A DNA stretch of 43,779 bases from Burkholderia aenigmatica (GTDB lineage Bacteria; Pseudomonadota; Gammaproteobacteria; Burkholderiales; Burkholderiaceae). Location: the NCBI RefSeq assembly GCF_902499175.1, contig NZ_CABVQC010000076.1:1-43779 (forward strand), read 5' to 3'. Made by a program: the position numbers and the translations under genes. The notes under the pieces were generated by a model. It saw nothing but the letters and a program-made list of their open reading frames with translations, ran no database searches and was not told where the DNA came from. This document shows, one piece after another, positions 1 to 7,852 of the stretch; positions within the stretch are counted from its first letter, which is position 1, and each line of letters starts with the position of its first letter.

Positions 1-14
1 CCACCACCATCTAC

Positions 15-45
15 GAAACTTGAATTCAGGAAAGATTCAAGTTTC
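15..45. repeat. 11-bp perfect inverted repeat at the end of the leftmost gene
   Basis: GAAACTTGAAT (15-25) and ATTCAAGTTTC (35-45) are perfect inverted copies around a 9-nt spacer. The right arm contains the stop codon of the minus-strand gene that ends at 37. It could fold as a transcription terminator hairpin, but no T-run follows on either strand. A recombination site is another option because a tyrosine recombinase is encoded just upstream. Confidence 0.6.
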
Positions 46-882
46 TATCGGGGCGACAACTATTTTGCCGCGGGGGGGAATGGCTGGTACAGGATCGGGA
101 GAGGCGAGCACGTCTGCCACATGGGAAGGCCAGGTGCCTTCGGTCAGCGGATGGAGGAAGGCAACGTCGCGGATCGTCACGAGCCCGAGCAGCCACGCGA
201 GCATTTCGCCTGGCCGGCGCGTGGCGATCCAAACGCTCCGGTCAGAATCCGTGACACCCACGGTCAGCCCGGATTCGAGATCGATCCCGAACGAGACACC
301 GACCATCGCGCCGAGCCAGAGCACCCGGGCGGAAACAGAAGACCGGAGAGAGCGATTCGCAGCCACGATCCCGCGCGGCGCTTCCGCGGAGACGTAGCCC
401 GCCCTGCCGGCACCGGTGCCGAACACTTCGATACGTCCGATCTGGAACCCGTCGCACCACGCCATGAGCGTTCCCCACGCACCCGGGAGATCCACACCGA
501 ATTCGTCGCGGAACTCCCGAGCCGTTGCGCCCATTTGGCGATCGCTGACCGGAACCGGCATCGCCGCGGTGCCATAGACGCCGCTGGTCGCTCCAGTCAG
601 GATTTCAGCCAGAAAATCGAGCAGCGAGCCATTGCGCACCAGACGATAGTCAACGCCATCCGCGACGAGCTTGGCCTTCACCTCGCCTGCTTCCTGACCG
701 AGCATCCAACGAACCGGATCCTCGGCCGAGCGGCAAACCCAGTTCCGGCCGTCACGCGCCCATTCGGAGGCAACCTCGCGCACGTGCTCCCCGACACCAT
801 CACGACTCAAGAGCAGCATCGATGCCCCCATCTTCCAGTCCGAAATCATCGGCGTTGTGGATCGTTCCGCCGTTCGTGCCAT
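37..882 (-). CDS. Hypothetical protein with possible SUKH (SMI1/KNR4-like) domain
   Basis: This 281-residue protein follows the tyrosine recombinase on the same strand and overlaps its end by 83 bp, so the two are probably co-transcribed. I do not recognise it with certainty. The central part resembles a SUKH fold in outline: a segment reading VDLPGAWGTLMAWCDGF, then a short strand ending in VFG, then a GIVAANRSLR segment, then a LWLGAMVGVSFGIDLESG strand pair. SUKH proteins often act as immunity proteins against secreted toxins, but no toxin partner is visible here, so any such role is speculation. The start is uncertain. The ATG at 882 has an AGGT in front of it; ATGs at 849, 831 and 819 are also in frame, and 819 would reduce the overlap to about 20 bp. 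A perfect inverted repeat spans the stop codon. Confidence 0.6.
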   Translation of the reverse strand: MARTAERSTTPMISDWKMGASMLLLSRDGVGEHVREVASEWARDGRNWVCRSAEDPVRWMLGQEAGEVKAKLVADGVDYRLVRNGSLLDFLAEILTGATSGVYGTAAMPVPVSDRQMGATAREFRDEFGVDLPGAWGTLMAWCDGFQIGRIEVFGTGAGRAGYVSAEAPRGIVAANRSLRSSVSARVLWLGAMVGVSFGIDLESGLTVGVTDSDRSVWIATRRPGEMLAWLLGLVTIRDVAFLHPLTEGTWPSHVADVLASPDPVPAIPPRGKIVVAPIET

Positions 883-2284
883 CTATTACCTGAAGCATGT
901 TGTTCAGGTAGGCCGCGCTCGCCTCATCCCCTTCCTCGGACATGATCCGGACGTACACAGGCGTCGAAAGCAGCGCCTCGAGATCGGCCCGCAGCGCATA
1001 CGTGGGCTGGCCGGCCTCCCCGAATGTCATGAACTCGTACGGAACGGCCGCGTCCTGCGGGCGACGCTTACCCATCGCACGAGCACCGACCATGTAGAGG
1101 CTGACGAAGCCGTGACGCTCGAGCGCCTCGCGGATCGCATCAAGGTGCGGCTGAAGCGCATCCAGCTCCGCGATCGCGCGGTTCTTCTGGATTTCGCCCA
1201 TGTTGACGACGCTGCCGCAGTAGGCGCTGATGATCGACACGCGGGAGTGGCCGAGAAGCTGCGCCACCAGTTGAGCCGCAACGCGCGTTTCGCCGCGCAA
1301 CGGGCTATTACCACCCCGGATCGCGCTCTGCACACCCGACAGGTGCTCGAACTCGTTATTCGCGACCTCGTGGCGCAGGCCGTGGAGCGTGACGCCCAGA
1401 TCGGCCTTGGTCAGCCCGAATTTCTTGGCGATGTACGAGAGGCGGCGGGCGTTGGTCTTGAGCGATTCACCCGGCCAGCCCAGAAAGCCGTCACGGTCCT
1501 GCACTACGGCTTGAAGCTGGCGGAGTACGTCGAGCTTTTCCGGCGTGTCGAGAGGAAGCACACGATACCGGCCTCCCTTCGTGCCTTTCTTGATGGGAAG
1601 GCCCGAACCGCTCGCGGCAATTGCGGCCTTCAGTTCCTCACGCGACACCTTCACATCGGTGAACGCGACGATGTTCGTTGTGCCGCCCACTACTACGGTC
1701 GCATATGGACGGATACAGACCATCTCCAGGCGGCGCAGCCCCCACGTCCGGCCAGCGAGCAGCATCAGCCCGGCGCGCTCGTCGGCCTGCCGAATCTGGG
1801 CCAGCTTTTCGTCGATGTTCACGCCGTTTCCAGACCAGCTTTTATCCGTCTGCGCAGAGAGGGCGCGTGTGGCCCGCTTTGGGTCTTTCACGTACTGCGC
1901 GGTCGGGCCGATAAGGTCCGGCTTACCGATCCAGTTGCAGAAGATACGGAAGGTCGTGATCCGGTTCTGTATGGTCGACGCGGCCTTGCGCTCATCGACC
2001 CACTTATCCACAAGCGCCTGCATGTGCTTCTGCCGGAAGCTGGTGATCGTGTCGAACCGGTATCCAAGAATTCGCAGCTCTTGAAATCCCTGATAGAGGA
2101 TATGGCCACGGGCTTCGAGCGTCTTGTCCGATGCGCGCCGGTCGCCACGAACCGTCCGCAGGTTCTCCTGTTGCTTGAGAAGGTCGGACAGTTGCTTCTT
2201 CCAGTTCCCGTGAGGAATAGAAGCCTGAGCACCCGCCCTCGGCGCATCCGCTGCTTTACCGTCCGTATCGAAGAAGTCCGTCAT
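800..2284 (-). CDS. Tyrosine recombinase / integrase
   Basis: A 494-residue site-specific recombinase of the phage-integrase family, expected to cut and rejoin DNA through a tyrosine nucleophile. Residues about 30-145 look like the SAM-like core-binding domain. The catalytic domain shows R184 (in GLRR), a lysine/glycine-rich beta hairpin near 232-241 (KKGTKGGRYR), the H301xxR304 box (HGLRHEVAN), H346 (LLGH) and the likely nucleophile Y355 (ISAYCG). The set is complete, so the enzyme is probably active. The start at 2284 was chosen because AGGAG lies 7 nt upstream; the frame stays open further upstream to 2551, but that stretch does not look coding. The C-terminus extends well past the tyrosine (about 140 residues of unknown role). 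It could serve element integration, plasmid dimer resolution or inversion; no attachment site could be proven. Confidence 0.88.
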   Translation of the reverse strand: MTDFFDTDGKAADAPRAGAQASIPHGNWKKQLSDLLKQQENLRTVRGDRRASDKTLEARGHILYQGFQELRILGYRFDTITSFRQKHMQALVDKWVDERKAASTIQNRITTFRIFCNWIGKPDLIGPTAQYVKDPKRATRALSAQTDKSWSGNGVNIDEKLAQIRQADERAGLMLLAGRTWGLRRLEMVCIRPYATVVVGGTTNIVAFTDVKVSREELKAAIAASGSGLPIKKGTKGGRYRVLPLDTPEKLDVLRQLQAVVQDRDGFLGWPGESLKTNARRLSYIAKKFGLTKADLGVTLHGLRHEVANNEFEHLSGVQSAIRGGNSPLRGETRVAAQLVAQLLGHSRVSIISAYCGSVVNMGEIQKNRAIAELDALQPHLDAIREALERHGFVSLYMVGARAMGKRRPQDAAVPYEFMTFGEAGQPTYALRADLEALLSTPVYVRIMSEEGDEASAAYLNNMLQVIDGTNGGTIHNADDFGLEDGGIDAALES

Positions 2285-2363
2285 TCCTGCACTCCTGATT
2301 CCTGCTTGCCCTGGTGTGCTCTGACGGTAGGCGCGTGAGCACGTCGATTGTTCAACCGGTCTC

Positions 2364-2377
2364 ATTCCCGCAGGAAT
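2364..2377. promoter_or_regulatory. Operator-like palindrome upstream of the recombinase (12-bp variant)
   Basis: ATTCCCGCAGGAAT is a TTCC/GGAA palindrome with a 4-nt centre instead of the 5-nt centre of the transfer operators. It lies 80 bp upstream of the recombinase start. A related 12-bp form, ATTCCTGACGGAAT, sits at 2966-2979. Whether the same regulator binds these shorter forms is unknown. Confidence 0.3.
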
Positions 2378-2965
2378 CGGCGCATAGGCGTTCCAATCCC
2401 TCCGGGCTTGAGGCCGGGGCTTTGCTTCTGTTCCTACGGGGTGCTTCTTGTCGCCTTCCGGAGCGACGGGGGGATGGCAGTGCCTGTACGTTAGAAACTT
2501 CTGGAACTGCACAACCGATCCCTCGGCCGTACAGATGCGCTTTCGCGCCATCCCCGCTTGTGTCCTGAGCGGGGAGCCTTTGTCGCGTTTTTAAGAGGTG
2601 CGACATCCTCCTGACTCTCGGTTAGCGCCCCAAGCGCTTCCCGAACGAATCTGGTTCCTCCCATTCCTTCCCTTGCAGCCTCCGAACCCGTGATGAGGTT
2701 CGAGCAAGTTGCCAGATACCCGGCTCGCCCCCGATACGCCTCGACGGGCGCTCGAAAACGAGTAGGTCGACTTCCATGCGTTTCGCACGAAGCCGCGTCC
2801 AGCGGAATGAAAGTCATCGGAATGACTAGAAGCGCATGCGCTTCGCGCCAGTGGATTACGCCTGTGTAGGTCAGGCGTCTGGCGGGCTGCTCCAGGAGGA
2901 GCAATCACACATTTTGGGTCGGTGGTGTGTACCGATTCCGTATTGCGAGAACTTCACACCGTATG

Positions 2966-2979
2966 ATTCCTGACGGAAT
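2966..2979. promoter_or_regulatory. Second operator-like palindrome (12-bp variant)
   Basis: ATTCCTGACGGAAT has the arms of the transfer operator with one base fewer in the centre. Read on the minus strand it is preceded by TTACAT, much as the canonical sites are preceded by TAGATT, so it may be a decayed promoter-operator pointing at the recombinase. Confidence 0.3.
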
Positions 2980-3388
2980 GTAAGCGGCGAGAGCTTTTGT
3001 TGAGCCAGTGGCTTCCAGTGCTGACGTTGACGCTGATCGCACGCTCGATGCGTGACGCTTGCCGGACCAACCCGGCGCAATTCGCGCAGGAGGTCTTCGT
3101 GCGATCTCAAGTCGTTGTCGAGATGAAAGGTTCTAGCGGGGCGATGCCCGGCGGCGCTGATTTGCGAGCCGTGTGAATCCGCGAGGGATCCACGAGTTGC
3201 GGTTTGCCCGAGCGATCCTCATCGGATTTCGGGCGAGGCTGATGCCTCGACTGTCCTGCTTTTGGACGCGTTGCGCGTCCGGTCCCGACGCTGCCTACGG
3301 GCTGGCGTCGGTGGCTAGATACGGCCCAGCTGCCGATCAACGCACCGTGCGGTGCGGTCGATGGTTCGCAGATTAGATAGGTCCACGC

Positions 3389-3407
3389 TTCTTGTCAAGA
3401 ATCTAAA
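3389..3407 (-). promoter_or_regulatory. Transfer-type operator with -10-like hexamer, pointing towards the recombinase
   Basis: TTCTTGTCAAGAA (3389-3401) matches the 13-bp palindrome found at the transfer operons. On the minus strand it is overlapped by TAGATT, the same -10-like hexamer seen at the flhD-like promoter. Transcription would run leftwards through the gene-free stretch into the recombinase gene. No good -35 hexamer is visible. Confidence 0.6.
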
Positions 3408-3589
3408 TCGCTTCACTACACCGTTACCTTTTACACAAATTCCCGAAAACCCCGGTGCTCATGTGTCTCACGCCACATGGCAGGACACTCTCTTTACAAT
3501 ACCTTTTGCAAGCCCGACGAAGTACGATAGGGCGGTTCACCGATCTCGTCGATCATCACGCCAACGTCGCCGGCAAAAGTCTGCAAATT

Positions 3590-3743
3590 GGCCACAATTG
3601 GCCGGTAAGTGGCCAATTTCTGGCCCAGCCCGGCGCCGTTTCAAGCTCTCCTCTGTCTTTCAATCCACGCAACGGGCCGGATATTGGCCGGATATGGGCC
3701 ATGTATCGCCAACCCGTGGCCGATAACTGGCCGATTTCTGGTC
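3590..3743. repeat. parC: parC-like centromere: two blocks of 11-bp phased repeats
   Basis: The core GGCC recurs at 3590, 3600, 3611 and 3622. After a gap of about 50 bp it recurs at 3675, 3686, 3697, (CGCC at 3707), 3718, 3729 and (GGTC at 3740). Spacing is 10-11 bp, one helical turn, so all cores face the same side of the DNA. Each unit reads roughly TGGCCGATAT. Two repeat blocks flanking a short unrepeated stretch, directly upstream of parM, match the architecture of the R1 parC centromere, where the adaptor ParR binds 11-bp iterons on both sides of the parMR promoter. The central gap (3626-3674) would then hold the promoter, although I see no strong hexamers in it. ParR binding here would also autoregulate the operon. 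Confidence 0.75.
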
Positions 3744-3805
3744 GAACTTCTTGCCACGAAGCTTATTAGCCAATATGCTTTGCGTACTTCTTGTGGAGAA
3801 CCTAT

Positions 3806-4861
3806 ATGAGCAAGGCAACCCCGCCCATCGTTCGTGCCATCGACGTCGGCTACGGCAACACCAAGTACACCACCTCCCAGCGCAACATCGACAGCGACGC
3901 CCAGGTCGGTCTGTTCCCTTCCCTCGCCCCGCGAGCCACTCAATCCGATTTCACCGGCGGCCTGATGAGCAAGGCTGATCGGATCGTCGTCGCGGTCGAC
4001 GGCGAGAGCTATGCTGTTGGCGCGGATGCCCTCGCGGAATCGAAGGGCATCTATAAGCGGGAGGTCGCTGCTGCCTACTCGACGACCCGCATCTATCGAG
4101 CACTATTCCTCGGCGCTCTTCAGAAGATGCGCCTGCAGGCAGTCGACTACATGGTCGTGGGCCTCCCGCTGACGACTTACGATCGCTACGCCGATGAACT
4201 CAAGGGCCTCCTGACCGGTCTTCACGAAGTCCCGAATCCCGTCAAGCCCGAACAGATCCTCAAGGTCGACGTGCGCCGCGTGAAGGTCTTCCCGCAGCCG
4301 AGCGGCGCCTTCTATAACTACGCGGTCCCCCGCAAGCTTCTGGAGTCGATGCAATATCAGACGAACCTGGTCATCGACGCCGGCTACGGCACGCTCGACT
4401 GGTTCGTCACCGAGGGTGCCCGCCCGCTGACCGGCCGATGCAGCGCGACGCCGAAATCGGTGTGGGCCGTCATCAGCGCCGTAGCCGAACACATTGCTCC
4501 GGATCTCACGCAGAACCCGCGGACGATGCAACGGATCGACAACGCTCTTCGAGTCAACGCACCGCTGAATATCAATGGCAAGCAGGTGGACATCACGCCG
4601 ATGCGCCCGCTCGTAACGCAGATCGTTGAGGACGCGATCAGCGAAATGCTGCTGTCGATCGGAAACATTTCCGACATCGACAACATCCTGATCACCGGTG
4701 GCGGCGCGCATCTTTTCGCGGACTATGTGAAGAAGGAGCTTGGCAAGTCGCACAGCCAGATCCACACCGATTCCGATCCGGTCTATAGCAACGTCCGCGG
4801 ATTCCAATACGCCGGCGAATTCTGGGCGGCGCGCGACGCGAGCAGCCGAGCTGCAGCCTGA
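3806..4861 (+). CDS. parM: ParM/StbA-like actin-type plasmid segregation ATPase
   Basis: A 351-residue member of the ParM/StbA branch of the actin/Hsp70 superfamily. It is expected to polymerise with ATP and push sister plasmids apart. Signatures in order: phosphate-1 loop near the N-terminus (AIDVGYGNTKY), phosphate-2 region near the middle (LVIDAGYGTLDWF) and adenosine motif near residue 290 (NILITGGGAHLF). The start at 3806 is preceded by GGAGAA at a 5-nt gap. It begins just after the phased repeat array and is followed after 11 bp by the ParR-like gene, the order expected for a type II partition operon. The length is close to family norms. Confidence 0.88.
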   Translation: MSKATPPIVRAIDVGYGNTKYTTSQRNIDSDAQVGLFPSLAPRATQSDFTGGLMSKADRIVVAVDGESYAVGADALAESKGIYKREVAAAYSTTRIYRALFLGALQKMRLQAVDYMVVGLPLTTYDRYADELKGLLTGLHEVPNPVKPEQILKVDVRRVKVFPQPSGAFYNYAVPRKLLESMQYQTNLVIDAGYGTLDWFVTEGARPLTGRCSATPKSVWAVISAVAEHIAPDLTQNPRTMQRIDNALRVNAPLNINGKQVDITPMRPLVTQIVEDAISEMLLSIGNISDIDNILITGGGAHLFADYVKKELGKSHSQIHTDSDPVYSNVRGFQYAGEFWAARDASSRAAA

Positions 4862-4872
4862 GGAACTCGACC

Positions 4873-5298
4873 ATGGCACGCCCTCCTTCCGCCATGCGAC
4901 TTCGGATCACGGTGCCCGCGCATCACGCCGTTCTCCGCCATATGGAACGCCTCGCCCTCGAGGAAGGCTCGGATGCAAATGTCGAGCTTCTCCGTTTGGC
5001 CGAGCTCGGCGCTCATCTTGAGGACCTGCACGGGCCGATCAAGTCGGTCGCAGATATCGTCAAGCTGGTTCATTCGCGAAACGTCGTCACGACGGCGCCG
5101 ATGCCGGCGGATCAAACGCCCGCTGCTTCCACTGAGCGACAGAGCGCGCCGCAAAGCGTTGATGCGCGGAAAACCGCTGTACCTGTGTCGGCTGCACCGC
5201 AACCCGATCCGCCCTCGGCCGTCCCCTCCCCATCCGAACCGACTGGGGGGCTTATGGTGGACGAATCCCAGGCCGCGCTCGCGTGGCTACCCGACTAA
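4873..5298 (+). CDS. ParR/StbB-like centromere-binding adaptor
   Basis: A 141-residue protein 11 bp downstream of parM, with a good GAGGAA ribosome site. Residues 8-55 (RLRITVPAHHAVLRHM and the following helices) look like a ribbon-helix-helix-type DNA-binding segment. The second half is rich in Pro, Ala and Ser and probably disordered, as expected for a tail that contacts the ParM filament end. By position and size it should be the adaptor that binds the phased repeats at 3590-3743. Assignment rests on context more than on sequence identity. Confidence 0.65.
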   Translation: MARPPSAMRLRITVPAHHAVLRHMERLALEEGSDANVELLRLAELGAHLEDLHGPIKSVADIVKLVHSRNVVTTAPMPADQTPAASTERQSAPQSVDARKTAVPVSAAPQPDPPSAVPSPSEPTGGLMVDESQAALAWLPD

Positions 5299-5368
5299 CA
5301 CAACGGGGCTAGAAACAGAAACGCACCTCGGTACATTGACTCCTGTAAGGCCAATCAAGGAGAAAACC

Positions 5369-5782
5369 ATGAGCGTGACCAACCAATACATGTGCGAATA
5401 CGCGCAACTCGATCGCCGGAGCGTCCCGGCCCAACTGCGCGGCAACGGTGACGGCCGGGCCGATCTGTACGACCTGTTCCTGCGTATGGAGGGCGTGAAA
5501 AACGGACTGGTCGAGCAAAACGGTGATGTGGTCGACACCTACTCGGCCGCGATGTCCGGCACGAACCTGTCGCCGGCGCTCGCGTGGCTGCTGGTTCGCC
5601 TCAACCGCCTGCTGGTCACGCTCGACAGCCTCAACGCAAAGCTGTCCAAGGTTGCCTCGAAGTACGACATCGATCCGTCGGACTCCGACAACTCGCGCGG
5701 CCGCGGTATCCGATCCAACACCCTCTCGAGGAGCTCGCTTTGCACACAAGCCTTCGCATCCGCCGTCGGCTTACGGGGCTAA
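5369..5782 (+). CDS. Hypothetical protein
   Basis: A 137-residue protein I do not recognise. The ATG is preceded by AAGGAG at the right distance. The sequence has no signal peptide or clear membrane segment. The middle (about residues 65-95, SPALAWLLVRLNRLLVTLDSL) is amphipathic and leucine-rich and could form a coiled coil. The C-terminus is Ser/Arg-rich. It sits between the ParR-like gene and the VirB1-like gene and overlaps the latter, so it may be part of the partition operon or a small transfer accessory. Confidence 0.6.
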   Translation: MSVTNQYMCEYAQLDRRSVPAQLRGNGDGRADLYDLFLRMEGVKNGLVEQNGDVVDTYSAAMSGTNLSPALAWLLVRLNRLLVTLDSLNAKLSKVASKYDIDPSDSDNSRGRGIRSNTLSRSSLCTQAFASAVGLRG

Positions 5783-6207
5783 TGACCGCGGTGGCTCTCG
5801 TGCTGCTGACCGCAGTACAACCCGCCCTGGCAGATTGCTTTGATGACGCCGGTACTTATCAATCGGTGAACCCGAACGTTCTTCGGGCAATCGCGTGGTA
5901 CGAGTCCAAGGGCGACCCCACAGCCGTGCACCGCAACTCCAACGGCTCAATTGACGTGGGTGAATTGCAGATCAACTCAATTCACTTCCCGGAGCTCGAG
6001 GCGTATGGAGTAAGCCCGTCGTCCTTGAGGGACCAGTGCGTCAACATCTATGTTGCCGCTTGGCATCTCAAGCAGAAAATGGTCAAGTACGGCAATACGT
6101 GGGACGCCATCGGCTCTTATCACTCAGAGACCCCACGACAGCGTGACCAATATGCCCGCGCGATCCAAGGAATTCTGGCGTCGTGGGGACTAGTTTCCCT
6201 TCGCTGA
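5740..6207 (+). CDS. virB1: VirB1-like lytic transglycosylase
   Basis: A soluble-lytic-transglycosylase-type enzyme (155 residues from the TTG start) that should open the peptidoglycan for assembly of the secretion channel or pilus. The N-terminus carries a signal peptide (TAVALVLLTAVQPALA then DCF). The catalytic domain shows the glutamate in AIAWYESKG and the downstream VGELQINS and YHSE segments typical of the SLT fold. TTG at 5740 was chosen because GAGGAG lies 6 nt upstream; the alternative is ATG at 5782, which overlaps the previous stop codon as TAATG. It is the only transfer gene on the plus strand, away from the main virB operons. PilT of IncI pilus loci and TrbN are possible closer relatives. 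Confidence 0.82.
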   Translation: MHTSLRIRRRLTGLMTAVALVLLTAVQPALADCFDDAGTYQSVNPNVLRAIAWYESKGDPTAVHRNSNGSIDVGELQINSIHFPELEAYGVSPSSLRDQCVNIYVAAWHLKQKMVKYGNTWDAIGSYHSETPRQRDQYARAIQGILASWGLVSLR

Positions 6208-6572
6208 ACGCGCAGTTTCTTCACAGTTCTGTCCCAAACCCTCGCCAGCTTGTCGCACCTACAAGGCAACTCACTCATATCCGTGTGGCAAGGCCGCTGG
6301 CGATCCTCCCTGGGCAGTCCAGACATGCGCGAGGCGGGACAGCCCCTTTGGGCGCTTCACCGACCGAGAACTGGCTACTGGCTCCCAGAGCGATCGCCCA
6401 CCGCCGCCCATGCAATGGCCTAGCTTAACGGTGAGCCAGGGCTACTACCGCTGATTACAGCGACGCTGACCGCTGAAAACGCCATTCAAAATTTTGGGTT
6501 CAAGACGGGATGTGCCCTCGACCGCCAAGCATCCAACACTTCATTGTCTAAAACCCCCTTCTCCATCCGCGC
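6208..6572. other. Gap between virB1-like gene and IS remnant
   Basis: No gene, promoter or clear terminator could be supported here. The left flanking copy of the 9-bp target duplication (CATCCGCGC) lies at 6564-6572. Confidence 0.5.
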
Positions 6573-7582
6573 GGCGTTGTTGCATAAATTGGGCACGCCA
6601 GCGGCCGGCTGACGTTTACGCACAACAGCCGGTCTGCCCCCCCTGCTAACGAATCGGATTCCTGGGTACAGTCTCGAGTTTTGGTAATGTCACAATGCGG
6701 ATCGATGAAGCCACCCTTGCGGACATACTGGAGGCCGAGCCGACGCGCGTCCGTCCGCGTCTGTACAGCGACACGCTGATCCTGTCGCTGCGGAGCATCA
6801 AGACCGTGTTCCGCTGCCGCTGCTCGCGCTGCAGGGCTTCGCGCAAAGCCTGCACGAGCTGGCTTTTGCCACCTTGCCCGTGCCGAACTACACGACACTG
6901 ACCCGCCGCGCACAAACGCTTGAGGTCCAACTGCCGATCGTTGGCGACGGCGAGCCGATCCATCTGGTGGTCGACAGCACCGGCGTGAAGGTCTACGGCG
7001 AGGGCGAATGGAAGGTGCACTAGCATGGCAATTCGAAGCGTCGCACGTGGGGGAAGATGGATCACGGGCTCGACGCGAATACCAGTCAGGTGCGTGCCGC
7101 GCTGATGACGCATCAGGACGTCGCAGACGGTGCCGTCCTGGCCGAACTGCTCGACCGAATCCCGGTCGACGAGCTGCTCGAAGCCATCGGCGGTGACGGG
7201 GCCTATGACCCCAAGGCATGCCAAGCCGCGATCGCCGCACGCGTCGCAACGCCAACGCGCGAAGTCGCCGCTCATTGCCCCACAAACACGTCGGGCGCAG
7301 CGTGGCGCAATGACGCGGCCGACGCGATCGTGCGCCTCGGTCGTCGTGAATCGAAAAAGTGCAGCGGTTACTATCGGCGCTCGTTCGCGGAGAACGCTAT
7401 CGATCGCTTCAAGACGCTCGCTGGTAACTGCCTGTGGGCGCGACACACGGACTCGCAGGCAAACGAGGTGCCATCCGCGTGGGCGTGCTGAACCGCGTGG
7501 CGGATCTCGCACGTCCTCAATCCCTTCGCGGCAGGAATAGCGGCATTACCACGCCATCACGCTCGACTTATGCAACAACGCC
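6573..7582 (+). mobile_element. Decayed IS5-family, IS903-group insertion sequence with intact ends
   Basis: The left terminal repeat GGCGTTGTTGCATAAATT (6573-6590) and the inverted right copy (7565-7582, GGCGTTGTTGCATAAGTC when reversed) agree at 16 of 18 positions. They resemble the IS903 end GGCTTTGTTGAATAAATC. Immediately outside, CATCCGCGC occurs as a perfect 9-bp direct repeat (6564-6572 and 7583-7591); a 9-bp target duplication is characteristic of the IS903 group. The transposase inside is broken, so the element is immobile unless helped in trans. Confidence 0.85.
6680..7540 (+). pseudogene. IS903-group transposase, disrupted
   Basis: Pieces of one transposase appear in successive frames. 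The first reads VTMRIDEATLADILEAEP from about 6689. A one-base deletion near 6808 breaks the expected FRLPLRALQGF. The next frame continues through LVVDSTGVKVYGEGEWKV to a TAG at 7021, where a glutamine codon is expected. It resumes as SKRRTWGKM and IGGDGAYD and runs to the YYRRSFAENAIDRFKTL box. A second one-base loss near 7472 shifts the end (IRVGVLNRVADLARPQS) to another frame. The DDE motif context (DSTG, GDGAYD, the E in AENA) can still be recognised. Boundaries are approximate. Confidence 0.85.
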
Positions 7583-7820
7583 CATCCGCGCCGCGACCGT
7601 TTGGTGGCAGATGTGACCATGGACAGCAATTTGGCTTGAAAGCTTCGCTCCGACTGCTGACAACCTTCCTTTGGTCGATGTCGAATTTCAAACGACGCAC
7701 GAGCGAAGAAACAACTTGCGTTGCGAGAGGTTAGCCGGTGCGATTTGGATAATCAAAGATTCCGCGTTTCAACGGATCTCTTGTTTTTGTGGGAAGGTGG
7801 TCAGGATAGACCGTTGGCCG

Positions 7821-7849
7821 CTTTGCCCCGGGGGTTCCCCGGGGCAAAG
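7821..7849 (-). terminator. Strong 13-bp hairpin after pilV
   Basis: CTTTGCCCCGGGG (7821-7833) pairs perfectly with 7837-7849 across a 3-nt loop. It starts 4 bp beyond the pilV stop codon. No T-run follows on the minus strand, so it may be a mRNA-stabilising hairpin or a weak terminator. Confidence 0.6.
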
Positions 7850-7852
7850 TGA

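Larger units (their letters stand above)
2285..3388. other. 1.1-kb region without a convincing gene
   Basis: No open frame here has coding character or a recognisable product. The stretch holds two near-palindromes related to the transfer operator (2365-2376 and 2967-2978) and several small hairpins: CGAGGC-TGAT-GCCTCG near 3234, and GGACGCG-TTG-CGCGTCC near 3264. A minus-strand promoter-operator at 3389-3407 would make this an unusually long leader of the recombinase gene. An origin of replication or a small RNA cannot be excluded. Confidence 0.5.

Noticed and set aside
857..2338. 493-codon plus-strand open frame
   Set aside because: It lies opposite the tyrosine recombinase, whose catalytic residues are all in place; the plus reading is an antisense shadow caused by GC-rich codons.
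2491..2904. 137-codon minus-strand open frame in the gene-free stretch
   Set aside because: No ribosome site, no recognisable motif, and an odd composition; not supported as a gene.
3590..3743. CRISPR-like array
   Set aside because: The repeated unit is only 11 bp with helical spacing and no unique spacers; a ParR-binding centromere explains it better.
6646..7512. 288-codon minus-strand open frame over the IS remnant
   Set aside because: It is the mirror of the transposase; the plus strand gives clear IS903-group transposase pieces and the minus translation has no family character.
7592..7852. Shufflon segments downstream of pilV
   Set aside because: No inverted 19-bp repeats and no partial pilV C-terminal frames could be seen; the space is too short.
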